From: Rhopalosiphum padi
Taxonomy: Eukaryota; Arthropoda; Insecta; Hemiptera; Aphididae
Direction of reading: 5' to 3'
Assembly: GCF_020882245.1 (NCBI RefSeq)
Contig: NC_083597.1
Location: 59,002,152 to 59,066,151, forward strand
DNA length: 64,000 nucleotides
Below, piece by piece: positions 27,836 to 42,200 of this stretch (its first letter is position 1; each line of letters opens with the position of its first letter). The notes beneath the pieces are model-generated. The model made no database searches and was not told the DNA's origin. It saw nothing but the letters and a program-made list of their open reading frames with translations. The position numbers and the translations under genes were made by a program.

Positions 27836-28959
27836 CAATAAATGCTTAAATAATAATTAATCAATTCATACAAGTATACTACTTTAAGGATTTAGCAAGA
27901 TTTTTGCTTTCTAAAATAGGTAATTTTATTTTTGAACAAATATATTTCATTAAAAATATTACTATCATCGTTTGTTTAATAATAGGTGTCACCTATATAA
28001 CATTACATAATATTATATAAAATTTAAATTTTTTATTATCATTCGAAGTCAATATAGGTAAAAAAAATACACATATATATCATGTAATCAATGTTACAGT
28101 AAGACAATAATTATAATTTAAAAAAAAAACACACACACATATTTGTAAAACTAATACATTCCTTGTTTTGCTCAAAATCTAAAATATTAACAACAATAAT
28201 AAAAACTGTTTAAACATAATGCTGATACAAAAACACGTTTTACTATAACGGTGCCAAAGATCTTAAAGACAGAATATGTTAAAAGCAATTTTAGAGATAA
28301 TTTGGTGGGATAAATCTTCAGAACAACCTCAGACTTAACCCTCGAGAACATATCACCGTCTCTCCAGTCCTGAAGTAGTTTTCTTTTCACCTCCGCTGAC
28401 GGGGGATGCAAATGTTCATACATCAGATAAACTATTTAGATATATAAATGTATAGGAGTATAAAACTGTTTTTGACGCTGCATAAGATTAAACTAAATCC
28501 TTGTTGGAATAACTATATTATGGTGTATACTGTACATCATGATTATATATATTATAGTATTATTTATAATAAACCATAAGATTTAATTTAAATATTTGTG
28601 ATTAAATTTTATCATAGCATTATAATTATTTGAACAAGCACATTCTTACGTGCCTATAAAAAAGAACATATTCCCATCGTAATATTTTGAATACAACATA
28701 TTTTAACTGTTAGAATGTTTAAGTATGTTTAAAATATAGGTTATCAATATGTATTGTATACATGTACATATAAAAATGAAAAGAGGCATGAATGTTGTTT
28801 AAAACGATATTGAAATTAAAATTACTTAAAGTAATACAAAAAACCTTCAGGTAAATCATATCCACCTATAATTGCATTGTTTAATTCATTCAAAATTGTA
28901 TTATGAAAAAAAAATATATATATTTATATATTTAAATGAAATGCTATTAATTAGTAAAC

Positions 28960-29790
28960 ACGCAACTTAAAAACGTATCACCTGATTGGAGCATTGGGCT
29001 CATTTTTGTTTTTAAATGTTTGCAATAGTCCGAATAAGGTTTTTATGGAAAGAAAAATTGGAAAAGTTGTCCGGAAAATTAAAACTTTGGGAAAAACTGA
29101 AAATGCTTTTTTGTATGCGATTGCGGCCATATGCGTGCGACGCTGAAATTTGGTTTACACGTAGAGTGTAATAATGACAACAATACCCCGAACCACTCCT
29201 AAAAAGTCAAAACAACGCAATGGTCAGCTAGTTTCAGTATGAAAATTTCATTTTTCAAAATAATACGTGTTTTGTTTAATTTACTATATTTATTAGTTTT
29301 TTACTATCTGCATATATTATAATATGAAATTTTTCAAAAATTTATTTGACTACTTAGTAATGTTGATTCTTTATTAAAACCGGAGAAATTCTTATGAAAT
29401 ATTAAATATAATTTAAACAAATAATCAACAATTTAGAATATTTTCTATGCGGTGCAATTTGTGATATAAGTACAAAATCTAAGTTTAAATAAATTAAATA
29501 TTTAGCATGCTATGAGCAGCGAATACACTTTGTGGTTTACGAGACATTTCTCGGTTTAATTATGAAGATACGGAAATGACAAAATCAGCGTGTACAAAAT
29601 TATTGCGTTGCTGTAATGCACCTACAATATAAAATATTCTAATTTACTAAACGTCTCAAACTGTTCTTTTATGGTTTTAAAATGTATTCTTTCAACGCGC
29701 TGTTGACACTTAATCGCCCTCACCAAGATGTCGTGCTCATTTTTTATTGTAATTTCAAAAACGCATATCAAATTTGGCACTCGTGAGTAT
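28960..29790 (+). repeat. Two diverged direct copies of an unnamed repeat
   Basis: 28978-29180 and 29705-29800 share, in the same order and orientation, a 'tcacc..gat/ttgg' opening, 'g(g/t)gctcattttt', and later 'aaatttgg...cgt(g)agt'. Both are more GC-rich than their flanks. The space between also contains GC-richer sequence, so the whole block may be one older composite repeat. No coding frame is recognised. Confidence 0.35.
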
Positions 29791-31706
29791 TAAAAATTAT
29801 TTAAAACTTTTGTATAAAAAAATATATGCTTTCAAGTTCTGCAGTAACCAATATGTGTCAAGAACTTCAAATTTTAACGCGATTTATATAAATAAGATAT
29901 TGGAAAAATATTTTCCTATATTCATACACGCAATAGTATTATGTGTCAGATACATATTTTTTTGTTACAATCGATATTAAGTTTTAAATGCACCACCGAG
30001 TTATTTTTATCGAATATATTATTCAACTTTACATAATATTATGGAAATAGTATTTAAAAACAATTTCAATTTTATTTTACTACATAATTTGATTTTGTGT
30101 ATGTATTAATATTTATATCAAAAATTGTACATAACAAATTTATTAAAAGGAAGAACATATTTATTTAGTTTATAATATATATTTGCATTATGTAAATTAT
30201 TAAACGTTGACCGATAATTAATATGTTTAATAAAATGTCACGAGTCCTTTATATTTATCACAAAATATATTGAAGTCATTTTATATAACCATAAAATACT
30301 TATCTTGTATTTTTTATTATTTTAATAAATCATCAATTAATATTAATTGATTGACCTAGATTTTTGTTTTTTACAAACTAATCAAAATGAAAATTAATTT
30401 AAAACATATGCTATTGCATAATTTATCAAAAAAACATGACAATATCTTAGATGTACAAACTTCGGTTCATTAATATTATTATGCATGTGTTTTTATTTGT
30501 GTTTCAGTTGTACGTGCAAATTAAACTATCTGTGATATAAATTAGATTCTAAAGTGATTATTATATATCATAAATTATATTTGTTTGAATTTAGCATATT
30601 GTTGATGTGGTTCTTGATGAGAGCATATTATAAACATGGCATGCAATCGTATACAAATCCATTTTAGTGATGCATTTAAGGAAATGTGTTATTCAAATTA
30701 GAGTTAGGTTTAAATGCGGTGTGAACTATAATACAACTGTAAAGATATTTAAAGTGGTCTAGAGATACCAATTGCGGGCAATATTATCGAGTGAACTAAA
30801 ATTCAAAAATTAAACAAGGCAAAACAATTTAATTAATATTTTACAATCTATTTTTTTTTTACCTTTATTACTAGTTTAAAAAAATTTATGAATCCTCAGC
30901 CAAAACTAAATAATAATTTTTAAGCTCAATCTAGTTATGGACAGTTACAGTTCAGTGTTTAGCAAGTTAATATATCTATTCAATTTAAAAATTATGACGA
31001 ATATTTACCAACGTCCAACAGTGTATCTAAAGTAAAACAAGTTAATTTTTATGTTGAACTCAATAAACTCGCATAAAAAATAAATTATTCTGCTAGGTAC
31101 ATAAACTTAAATATTCAAAAGTGTGACTATTGAAGACGAAAAATAATTTATTTTTGAAATATTTTTGTTTGATTTATGAATACAGCACATTTTATTAACT
31201 GTATAATAAATAATTATGTCAACAACAGAATTTCTCCAATTGGATTATTTATATGAACAGAAATAAACGAAAACAAATAACCAAACCAATTATAGGAAAA
31301 CCTAGGACATCATCCAAGAATCATCAAATAAATAATTCATATTTTCTACAACAAATGGAACTGTAAAATTCGGTTTAATATTAAAAGAAAAAAGTATTAT
31401 TGTAAGTAGTTAATAGCGATCGTTGTCGAAACACTATATTATACATCAACAAAAACAAAAATAGCTATTATAACAACGAGTATTTCATTATTTTGTTTTT
31501 TTCTATTAGTTTATAATCGTCCAAACGTAAACTCGACGTTTTGTCGAATTCAAGTAAACAGCTGATGTTGACATGTCATTATACAAATATTTATAGTTAT
31601 TGTTGGTTAGGACGTACATACGTTATAATCTCTAATTCACTACAATTATAATAATAAATCTGTTTCTTTTAAACAATATTTTAATCGTCATTTACAGGAT
31701 TAAAAC

Positions 31707-31737
<31 letters not shown>

Positions 31738-32734
31738 GTTTATTATTTATTTTTTATTTTTTACATTGAAATAATGTGTTAGTAGTCGACGCCACCATTA
31801 AACCACTTCCTATCAACCACGCTGACCACATTGCTTATATTTACTTGTTTATACTTGCTTTTACTTACATTTCACCAATACCGGTTTCAATCGTTTTAAA
31901 TCAATCGATACAATAAAACACATACGAATATACAATATATTAAAATCATTTATTATTTGAAGTTTTCAAGACATTTGCTTACTGTATACGTAATCGACGA
32001 GTGGGTATAATTTTATAACATTATCTGCATCTCTTATTTTATCATCACAATGCATAACCATATAAAATATGTTATTTTTTTCTGTTTCCTGATTTGTTTT
32101 CAATATTATTGTTATAATATTACCATTTAGGAAAAACTAACTTATCGTATTGAAGATTAAAAACGATTGATATATTAATTTTAAAAACAATCTAGGCGAT
32201 TCTTTAAGAACATAAATGTTAGTCAAAAATATTTTTCTTGCTTTATTATTTTATAGTTGACAAAAATACGACAATTAAAATTACACCCGATTCAAATCAA
32301 AATGGTGTGAATTATACCGCCATTTATAAGAGCTGACAAAAATAACAGCCACCGGCCATTATTTTATTTTTTAAGCATCAACACACATATTCCACGTCGG
32401 TTAACATTAACATATTTTTTCGTTAGAACGAGTATTTGCCGTGCGTCCATTATATTACACATATAAATACATTACTCCGACTACCTACTATATCGTCTAC
32501 ATCATAATCGAATCTAGAAAAAATTACCCGAGGAAGAAATACCCATGGTAAAAATAAACAAGAAAATAATACACACAAAAAAAAAATACCAATGGTATTA
32601 ATACCATGAATGTCAGTTATTTTTTTAATTTATAAAACTGAAACTTATAATTTACAAGGGCATAGAATAAAAATTACAATACTATAAAGTACTTTAATAA
32701 AAAAAACTAAAAACTTTATAAAATTGATTAATAT

Positions 32735-32878
32735 CAGTGTTAACTGCTTACCGGTACCGGAACCAAAAATTGTATTCGGATATTTTAAAAACTGAAATCA
32801 AAACCGGTACCAAAATCGTATTTTTTAAAATCTAAATTGTTACCGAAACAAAAAAAATTATTAAGGTTTCAAGCTCTA
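32735..32878. mobile_element. Short hAT-like remnant with ACCGGTACC motifs
   Basis: It begins CAGTGTTAACTGC, carries repeated ACCGGTACC words, and ends, reversed, TAGAGCTTGAAACC. Ends of the form CAG.G.TTGAAACCGG are typical of small hAT elements. No matching 8-bp target duplication is visible, so the copy is degraded or its borders are misplaced. Confidence 0.35.
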
Positions 32879-33071
32879 TTTTATAATATATATCATAAGT
32901 CATAGAAAATTTAAACATATTCACGGATACATTAAAAATAAAACTATACACACATACTTGATAAATTGAGTATTAATTATAAATATAGTAAATATCTAAT
33001 AAAAACATAAGTTATCACTAAAACATAAATATTATGATATATAGATATAGGCTTATTAATAATATTATAAT

Positions 33072-33679
33072 TAGGGCCCGGATTTAAATGCATTTAAGGC
33101 TATACAAATATGTTCTAAAAAGTAGCCAAAGATGCCATTAAAAAATGCATTTTACCACAAAAATGAAAAAATGCCTTTAAAATTCCGTTTATTTTTTTAT
33201 TCAATTTGTAGTTTATAAATAAGCTATAATTATTATTTATTATTTTATTAAAAAAAAAAAAAATTTAAAATTTAAAATGATGACTTGATGCTGACACGCA
33301 TACGTTTTGGTCGTTTTGGGGAAATATTATTCATTCTAAACACACCAAAATATATTAAAATGTATGTAAAATTAAAATTTTAAATAAGCATATTGTACTT
33401 GTTAAATTTTGAGCAGTGCATTGAACAATAATATATTGTTTAATATGTTCAAACTCTAAATATCTTCTATTTATCGTATATTGAACAAATATGCATTAAT
33501 AACCAATAAATTGACTCAATAATGCTAAAAATGAAAAAATGTCGAAATATGCAAAAAAAAATGCAAAATACAATATGTAGCTTTGAAACGCTCGTTACAT
33601 AATACGAATTATGTACTTAGAAAGCATTGTGTAATATCAACCAAAAAAATATGCTCTTTGCATTGAAATCCGGGCCCTA
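33072..33679. mobile_element. hAT-type MITE with perfect 8-bp target duplication
   Basis: The ends are perfect inverted repeats: TAGGGCCCGGATTT at 33072 and its complement AAATCCGGGCCCTA ending at 33679. The element is flanked on both sides by the identical 8-mer ATTATAAT (33064-33071 and 33680-33687). Eight-base target duplications and a (C/T)AGGG-type end are hallmarks of the hAT superfamily. The 608-bp interior is AT-rich and has no transposase frame, so it is a non-autonomous element. Intact ends and an identical target duplication suggest a fairly young insertion for this window. Confidence 0.85.
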
Positions 33680-34517
33680 ATTATAATATACATTATAATT
33701 CATAGTAAATTTAAACACACAAAAAAAAACACATTCAAATAATATTCACAAATTACAAATATAACAGTTAAAAATATCTGTGTATTTATATAAATAAAAT
33801 ATTAATATTTTATGGATATATTGTATGAATATTTTAAATATCTTATTATTATACTTATTACATGTAAAAAGTAATTTATGGTTCTATTATCATTATAATA
33901 TTCAGTAGTTAATATTTTTAATTTATTTTGAATACTTTGATGAGTTTTTGTTATCATTTTTTTGCGTGGTTATCCTAATTATCTTTGTAACAAATGGAAT
34001 TTGTGAACCACGTTTTCTAGACGAATTTTTTTAATTAAATGCTATATGAATGGATGTGTTTGATTAACAAGTTTAAAAACCCTAGTTCTATCCTTCTGGT
34101 TAGTGGTTTGTCCATTCATTATCATTTAAAGCGGTTAAATAAACATTCCAAACAGGAGGAAAAGGAACCGAAATGTTTTAGCTATAATTCTTTTGTTTTA
34201 ACCTAATATTTTGGGACAATCGTTTATATAAGTGGATTTAAAATATTTTATGTGGTCTATCGCTTTAACGAGTGTAATTCTTTTTAAAAATGATATGAAA
34301 TAATAATTATATATCAGTAAATTACTAGTAAATAGCTTAAAATAGTTTGCTTATTTAGATTAAAAATATTCGTGTACAATCATATTTTAATTTATTAAAA
34401 ATATTAAATTTGATATGAAAAACAGATATTATAATATACATTACGATTAAATTATAAAAACTTAAAGAGAATTTTGGTCCTGATTAACCTTTATCACAAA
34501 CAAGCGTGGGTACAGCG

Positions 34518-34560
34518 GGTGGCTGTGAGTACTCGGGCACCCCATGTCGTCTAAGCCACC
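34518..34560. other. GC-rich island with a hairpin
   Basis: GGTGGCT (34518-34524) pairs with AGCCACC (34554-34560) across a 29-base loop containing 'ctcgggcacccc'. The surrounding 34495-34565 is far more GC-rich than its neighbours. It could be a repeat fragment or a structured RNA; nothing favours one strand. Confidence 0.3.
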
Positions 34561-36249
34561 AACAAAATAAAGCTATATTATAAATTATATTATTTATTTT
34601 TTAAAATAAAAATAATAATATCGGTACTTGCCGCTATTGTAGTACAACTATTGGTAGTTGGTTATCGATATTCAATAATAATTATTATTAGATCACTATT
34701 CGCGATTAATTTTTATATTATTATTTTATTTATATTTATAAGAAATTAATGTTATTTTGAGGTTAATATTAAATAAATATTGATGTTTGAAAAAAAAGTT
34801 AGCTCTAATAAATTGAATAGAAAGTAGAAAGGTGTAAAAAAATTTTTTCAAGCATCCCCTGTTAAAATGTTCTGGATTCACGCCTGATTACAAGGTTTTT
34901 CCAGATTCAATTAGTTGACAAATACACTCTCATATCGTCTTACAAGTTCTTCAATTGTGATCGATTTTTGATTTTGATTCCTTAACATTAACAATGTGAA
35001 CTTAATTTGCATTTCTTGATTAGAATAGATCCATTTTACAATTCCTTTGAAGTTCCATTTAAATGAAAACACTATAACAATAATTAATTGACTTCAAAAC
35101 GATCGACTAACGACTAACAATCACCGAGTAAGTAACACATTTAATAAGAAATAGTTAACGAAAATAATAATTTTTATTACATTATTTATCAAGAACTCAA
35201 GATAATTTAAGCCAGTTAATCACTGATAAGATATTATTCAAAATATTTTTATGATCGCCATTTTAAATAGAACGTTTATCATTAATAACCATGGTGTTTG
35301 GCGGCACACCAATAACTAATAAGCCACGAGCCACGGCGCCTCGGTTGGGAAACGCTGGTATAGCCGTATAGGTTTGCAACTATGGAGGCGCAAGGACGAA
35401 ATTCCCATCCACGTACTATGTATCAACTTCAGTTAAATTTGAGGACAAGCGTCAGTGAAAATTATTATTATTATTATTACAGGACCAGTATAATTATGAA
35501 GGAAGAATCGATAGCCGTCAGGCTGTTAACTATTCGCCTATTACAACACACCATGAATGTAAATAAAAATAAAAACAGTGTATTTATTTTAATAAATTAT
35601 GTATAATAATGGTGCAGAAAAATCATTAAATTTTAAAATTAATCGAAAATCTATAAATATGTTTATTACATTATAGTAATATATTGAACTTAAATACCTT
35701 CAATTGTCATTTTATCCCGTGATTTAAAACATTTTAGATATTTATTAGACCGTTGATTGCGAAGAGTCCATTTTACAGTATTTTCAGAAGGCACATGTGC
35801 TCATACAGGGTCATCCGATTTTACAATTCCTTATGCATTCAACTGTAAAGGATTCGCACTATTTGTAGAACACTCGCCTTTAATATAATATAAAATATAT
35901 TACTGATACAATTTACGAAATCAATTCAATTTAAATTTGTTCATAGTAAAAATGTAAAATAACCTATTTAATATTACTTTCAAATATATACAGTTATTTT
36001 TATAAAAATAAATCTATAACATTAAGATATGACCAACATCTATTTCTCCCACAAATATCGTCACATTTACTTCTTCCCTATCAATTGCGTGTATATATTC
36101 ATTCAACAACAATTTTTGGATTATTTTTTGATATCAGGTTTTAAGACTGCTTGACAGTTTAATGATCCGTACTTAGAGCCTCGTCATTGAAGACAAGATT
36201 TAAGATTGTGATAATTAACATACAAATAACCATTGTAGCATGATTTTCA

Positions 36250-36271
36250 TTTTTTTTTTTTTTTTTTTTTT
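36250..36271. repeat. poly-T run (22 T)
   Basis: Uninterrupted T run. Simple sequence, no further assignment. Confidence 0.9.
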
Positions 36272-39200
36272 GATCTGATTATTTTTAGTTCTTCATTCAT
36301 CTATAATTCATTGTATAATCGTTAAATTTAAACATTAAAACGTATCATTAATCTGAAATTAAATTTAGTTTCCTTGTGATTTTCATAAATAATTACGAAT
36401 TATTGTTAATTGCGTATGTTAACCGCAGATCGTAGCTTGCATGACATTGTGTAAAGACGACCGGTAAAAAACAGACTGACAGACAATTACGCAAAATATA
36501 ACTAAATATAAAAATATGCAAAATAGGCCAATATAGATAACATGTAACTGATAAATAATACGTGGGGTGATAGAAAATACCCACCAAGTTTATGATTATG
36601 AAGGTACAATAATATATTTGTATATATTATAAGAGAAAAAACAGCAGTGTTATTAATCTATGTAAATGATGTAACTATTTATAATAGGTACATATTATTA
36701 TTTACATCAGTACTAAACATATCAATACTTACAATAACCATGTCCCAAAAATGTTATTGTTATAGTTATTTATTTTTTTTATTTTTGGTATATTATTTTA
36801 TTATTTCCACTGGTATTTTTTTGTGCTTATTTTTTCTCGGGTATTCTTATAATATATAATGATCTCCCAATCTCCCAGCTATTTATCATAATATTAGGTT
36901 TCTTTCTTAAATTTCATTCAGAACCAAAAGTCACCCAACATGAAACTTTCCAATACTCTAAAAATGTCTTTCTTATATTTTATTCTACTTCGTCTATGAG
37001 TATTAGATGTATACCACCTATTTTAAATGTATGATTTTTTTTCGGATCGTGGTGAATTGGTCATAGGATAATTGATCGTCAAACGCATATTTTATTATAC
37101 TAATAACATAATTAATACACACATTTCCAAATATTATGTATATTATTTTAAAATATTAAAATACTCTTATTTATTTATTTTTAAATAACGTTAGTTAAAT
37201 CCAATTTACAATGTGGTTAGATTATTCAACTATGTAGAAATGTATAGAGTTATTTAAGAAGGAGAAAAGCCATGGTCTAAGCGCTGAAGCACATTTTACA
37301 ACATTTGTCGAAACATGATTTAAAAAGACATAGTACTATTTAATAAGGTATGACCTGTTATAACTTTTTATTTTATTTTTTAAAGACATTTATTGGTGGT
37401 GAATGACTTGAAAGACTTTAAGGAACACTTGCTTTCTTTTACATTGGTTAAAAAAAAAAAAAAAAATGTTTTTATACGGTTACTCTTAAGTGGTAAATAT
37501 ACCTCTACACCAGTTGTGTTTGAGACATCTTATTGGGCTGTAAAAAGACTTACCAAATTTTGATATTGTTATTATGATGAAATGTTTCTATGTAGGTGGG
37601 AAAACAAATAAACCCGGTAAAGTATTGAATAATATATACCTAAATACTTATAACTGAGTTATAAGTCAGCAAAATAATTGATTTGAATGGACAGTTTTTA
37701 ATGGTTTTATTTGTTCTTATTTGGCCATGGTCGGGTGACTTATTTTTCAAGTTTTATAATGTTTAATACTTCAGCAGAAATTGTGTGTTTGGCTGATAAT
37801 GACATTGATAATGGAGAATGGAAAAATGTTTTGACTGATTCAATTAAATTATGGCTGAGTAAGGTTGAATTTATAACTTATAACTTATAAAAAATGTTAT
37901 ACATTTTCTAAAACTTAATATTATCGATAAAATAATAGTATATTATTTTATTTTGTTTATGTTTACGCACATCAAAAGATAAAGAAACTCAAGAATCATA
38001 AAAATATATTTGGAATTATAATATATTATTAGTAATAAACAGTATTTTGTGAACATTATTATTATGTTATTATTTTTATATTGGTCTTAACTTATTAGCA
38101 GATTATTTAGGTGATTAATTTTATTTACAAGTTTTATGGTGACAAGATTCTTGGGACCACTGGAACAACTTTACCTATCGGGTTTCCTTGTTAACTACTA
38201 TTCACATAATTTTAAGGTCAATAAGGGTTTTAATCAGGAAAATCACCGACCCGGTGAAAATTATTCAGACAACATTGAATGGACGGTCTATATGACGACA
38301 AACGTCTATAAAAATTTTTAATCTAGTCAACAGAAGGAACAACTGTCAGAGCTTACTGTCTTATCTTTGAAGTGAGTTAAATAACTTGATTAAACAAACC
38401 GCCGGAAGTACATGTTCACTAATTATAGATTACTAATTACTTCTTTTAGCCATATAAATTGTGTCTGTGACCACACCGGTAAGAGTTTCAAATCGGCAGT
38501 GACGATACATAATAAACAAAAAAAAATAAAAATGATATTCAAGATAAAATATTATATATTCCAATAGAATATTAAAATATTCTTAGTATGAAAATACTGC
38601 AAAAATGTATGTTTGGATGATTTATAAGGTGAAAAAAATAATTTATAAAAAATGTTAATCCATTCAAGAGCTTTCAATCTTTACTCAAATCGTTTTTTTA
38701 GTAAGTATTAAAATAAATATTTTAAATAATTTTTAAAATAAGTATCTGAATCTATGTTTTATCACAGGTACCAAATTTAACAACCCTGAATAATCAACAA
38801 TAATTTATTATAAAATATTTTTAAAACGCCATTTTGACATTGGTAATATAGCTATACCTTTTAGACTAATTATATAAGTGTTAAAACCATTGAAAAATAT
38901 TACAGGTAAGTCGTGATAATATTATAAAGAATGATAAAATATGAGATATTATATACCTTTTATTATCCTACATTAGAATATTTCTTGGAACAACCATAAA
39001 TAAATATTAAGGGTTTTTTACTTTAAACTAATCAACATTATAAACTAAACTACTTAATTAAGAAAAAAACTCATGGTTTATTTACCTATACATATACAGT
39101 GTTCACGTTATGTTTTGCAATTATTTATAATTTCCACAGTAGTACTAACTGTGTCTTAATGTTTATCTTCTTTTAAATTTAAAAAGGTTTCATGATGCAT

Positions 39201-42200
39201 ATTTCAAGTATTTCATAATATTATACAAAAAATAAATATGAGAACTTTCAAATTTAGATACGTGTTAGATACGTCGATACGTGTATAATGTATATCAAAT
39301 GTTATTATAATAATCAACAAAGCAAAATTACAGTAATGATTATTGGGTTTCAATCTTTAAAAATAAACTAAAATGTTATAATTATGTAATCTGCGTACAA
39401 TTTGTGTATAATTATATATAATTATTTATACAATAACTGAATTCATGCATGTCAGCAAATAAATACAATAAGTTACTTTTTATCATATTATAATTTGGAA
39501 GTTTCAATTCAATAATTTTTATTCAAAATTTCATCATTTTTAAAAAAAATAAAACAAAATGTATGTAATATGTATGACTATAATAAAATTGCATTGATAA
39601 TTATTCCAAAAATTATATTATATATTCCAATAAAAACATTTAATTTAAAATCTGTAAATTACGTTATTTTATAAATATTTAATTTATTCTTAAATATAAA
39701 CCCACGTATCAAATTTGAATTTATTAAAAACCTAATTTCCTAAAAAAACAATAATCTATATATATTGTAAATACGAGTATAAAAACATGTATTTTTTAAA
39801 AATTAGTATTGATGTTTGAACTTCTGAGTATAATATAAATTATTTATTTTAACATAAAAAAATTGTTTGTACAGAATAACTTAAATTGTATACATCAATT
39901 GAAATGCTAAATTCACTAAAAATGCAAAAATTGGCTAAGGTAGCATATCTATTTTTACACTAGGAAAGTAAAATTTGATTTTCCTTCACTTGTTTTTATG
40001 ACTTTGTTTATGACTTGCTATGTTTTATTTTATGGATACTACAGTAAATTATATTTGTTGAGACTTATAATAATCTTAAGGAAATTACCCACGATGGGAC
40101 AACACTTTTTAGCCAAGATAATAAAAAACAACAACAATATTATAAAGTAATTTTATGACCCCACGTTGTAAAATATTTGTTTTTCTTATTTACATCCATT
40201 TTCAGGTTGCTAGATATGGTGTATTAATAATGTTCACCTTTGCTAAAATTGTCACAACCACGTATTTACCATTTGTCAACATTAAATCTTAAATCATAGT
40301 TATATTTTGTTTTTATATATATATATATATTTTAATTATTTCATAAATATTAATTTTATTTAATGTAACTATTACCTACAGAGGAGGTTCTACCTCGTAA
40401 AATTAAATAACACTTGTAATGATGTTAACACACAGTAATATAATTTCTTTTTAGCAGATGGTTCAATAGTTAAATTCACAGCTCTTGTTCATTTTTTAAA
40501 AATTGTGATTATTTAATGAAAATCTGCAGCTATTTTAAATTTTGTGTGAAGTATAATAATTATCAAAAGCTTTTTCGGCCGACCACTTGACGCCAACTTT
40601 GTACACTTAGTGTATTATAATCGATTTTTCACGCAGTTGTATTTTTTTTATTCAATTCCCGACGACGCAACGAGTATAATTATTGTAATATTCTTCTTTA
40701 AAATCTTAAGTTTATCAAAAGGATGAGAAACTACATATTTAACATAAATTATAATATCAATTAATTAATTAAATAAATGTCTCTTGGTAGATAACAAAAA
40801 AATAATTCGGATTATATGAAATATACTGGCAAAACTGTATAAAAAAAATGTACACATTTTTTTTAAACGCTTATAAGAAAAATTGTGCGTATGTATTTTT
40901 GATAATTTTAAATTTGTATCAAAAAAAATTTGTGGAATATTGCATATGTAATGCACTGGTATGGTAAGCATTTAGCTTACCATTTTTAATAGAAAACAAT
41001 ATTATAATATTTAACAATATTAATAAAAAAAATTCAAATTTTTATATGAACCTAAAATGTATTTAAAATATTTAAATACCATTAAAATTGCACTGTAAAA
41101 TAAACATACTATTATAACCTATGTTATAATGGATTGTTTTAATTTTTACAACTAATATTTTTTTGAATTCCAAGAAAATAACCTAAATCGCAAAATAAAA
41201 ATCGTAATTTTTCGTATAAATATCATACAAGCTACATAAAAATTGAATTGAACATTGAAAGTTTTTACTGATTCGTGAAATGACAAACACGAAAAAGAAA
41301 AAAAACAGAAAAAAATACGAAATAAAAGAGAACACTTTTAAACCAGTGTAATATTCATTTACAATTTAAAAATGAAAATATTCATTGATTCGCCTGAAAT
41401 TTAATATTATTTGTAAAATAAACAATCTTTATAATATAATGCAATTAATATTAGTAATGGTTTTGGAATTCTGGTATTTTTTATAATAAGGATAAATATT
41501 CATTATCCTTTCTCATAGCTGCCGAATACACAAATAAAAATAAAATAATCGTTAAAACTGAATAAAATACTTAATTATTGCTTTGTCAATTTTATTTTAA
41601 ACTAATATTATAGGAATATTAATTTACCTTCTTATTAAGCCATTTATATTTTTATAAAGATTTATTCAATGTCATTATGGCATTTCATATAGTATAATAA
41701 TACTAATATAATGGCTGGATTAATAATTAACTATAGTACTTATCGCTGCATAATGAATTTGTTATGAAAACCTAAATGTGCACTGTGTTATTTGTTTAAA
41801 ATTTTCCATTTAATTGATTTTTTTTTTCGTAAGTACAATAAATTATTTTTATTATTTTTATTTTATATATTATTATTAATTATAAAATTTTTCTGACTTC
41901 GTCATTTAAGCTTACTGCTTAGTGCTATACAATTTAACCAGATAAATATAATTTGTAACATGATATGAATTAAAAAAAATTAAATGTATATTGTATAATG
42001 ATAATAGTAATAAATAATCTTGGTATTGTATAAATAACAAGGAACATTGCAATATTTTAATTTTCATACATGTTTATTACAATGTAAGAAAATTACGGAA
42101 ACCACGTTTAGCCAACAAAATGTAGATTTTTTTAATGTGTTTTATTTGTTAAAAGAAGTTTTGAAAACATAATTAATTTGATTGAAGATAGTTATCATGA

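Larger units (their letters stand above)
25770..33063. other. Repeat-rich gene desert
   Basis: No supported gene. It contains a possible terminal exon at 27261, dispersed repeat copies around 27700 and 28960-29790, a (TA)n-like tract near 31714-31737, and a short hAT-like remnant at 32735, each listed separately. A - strand frame at 28187-28423 (start MYEHLHPPSAEV) has more even base usage than its surroundings, but I recognise nothing in it. Confidence 0.55.

Noticed and set aside
28187..28423. - strand frame starting MYEHLHPPSAEV as an exon
   Set aside because: The first half has coding-like composition, but there is no recognised domain. Several GT words could act as donors, so no model is favoured.
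35382..35606. + strand frame with a poly-Tyr run
   Set aside because: The Tyr run is a translated (ATT)n/(TAT)n microsatellite. No other support.
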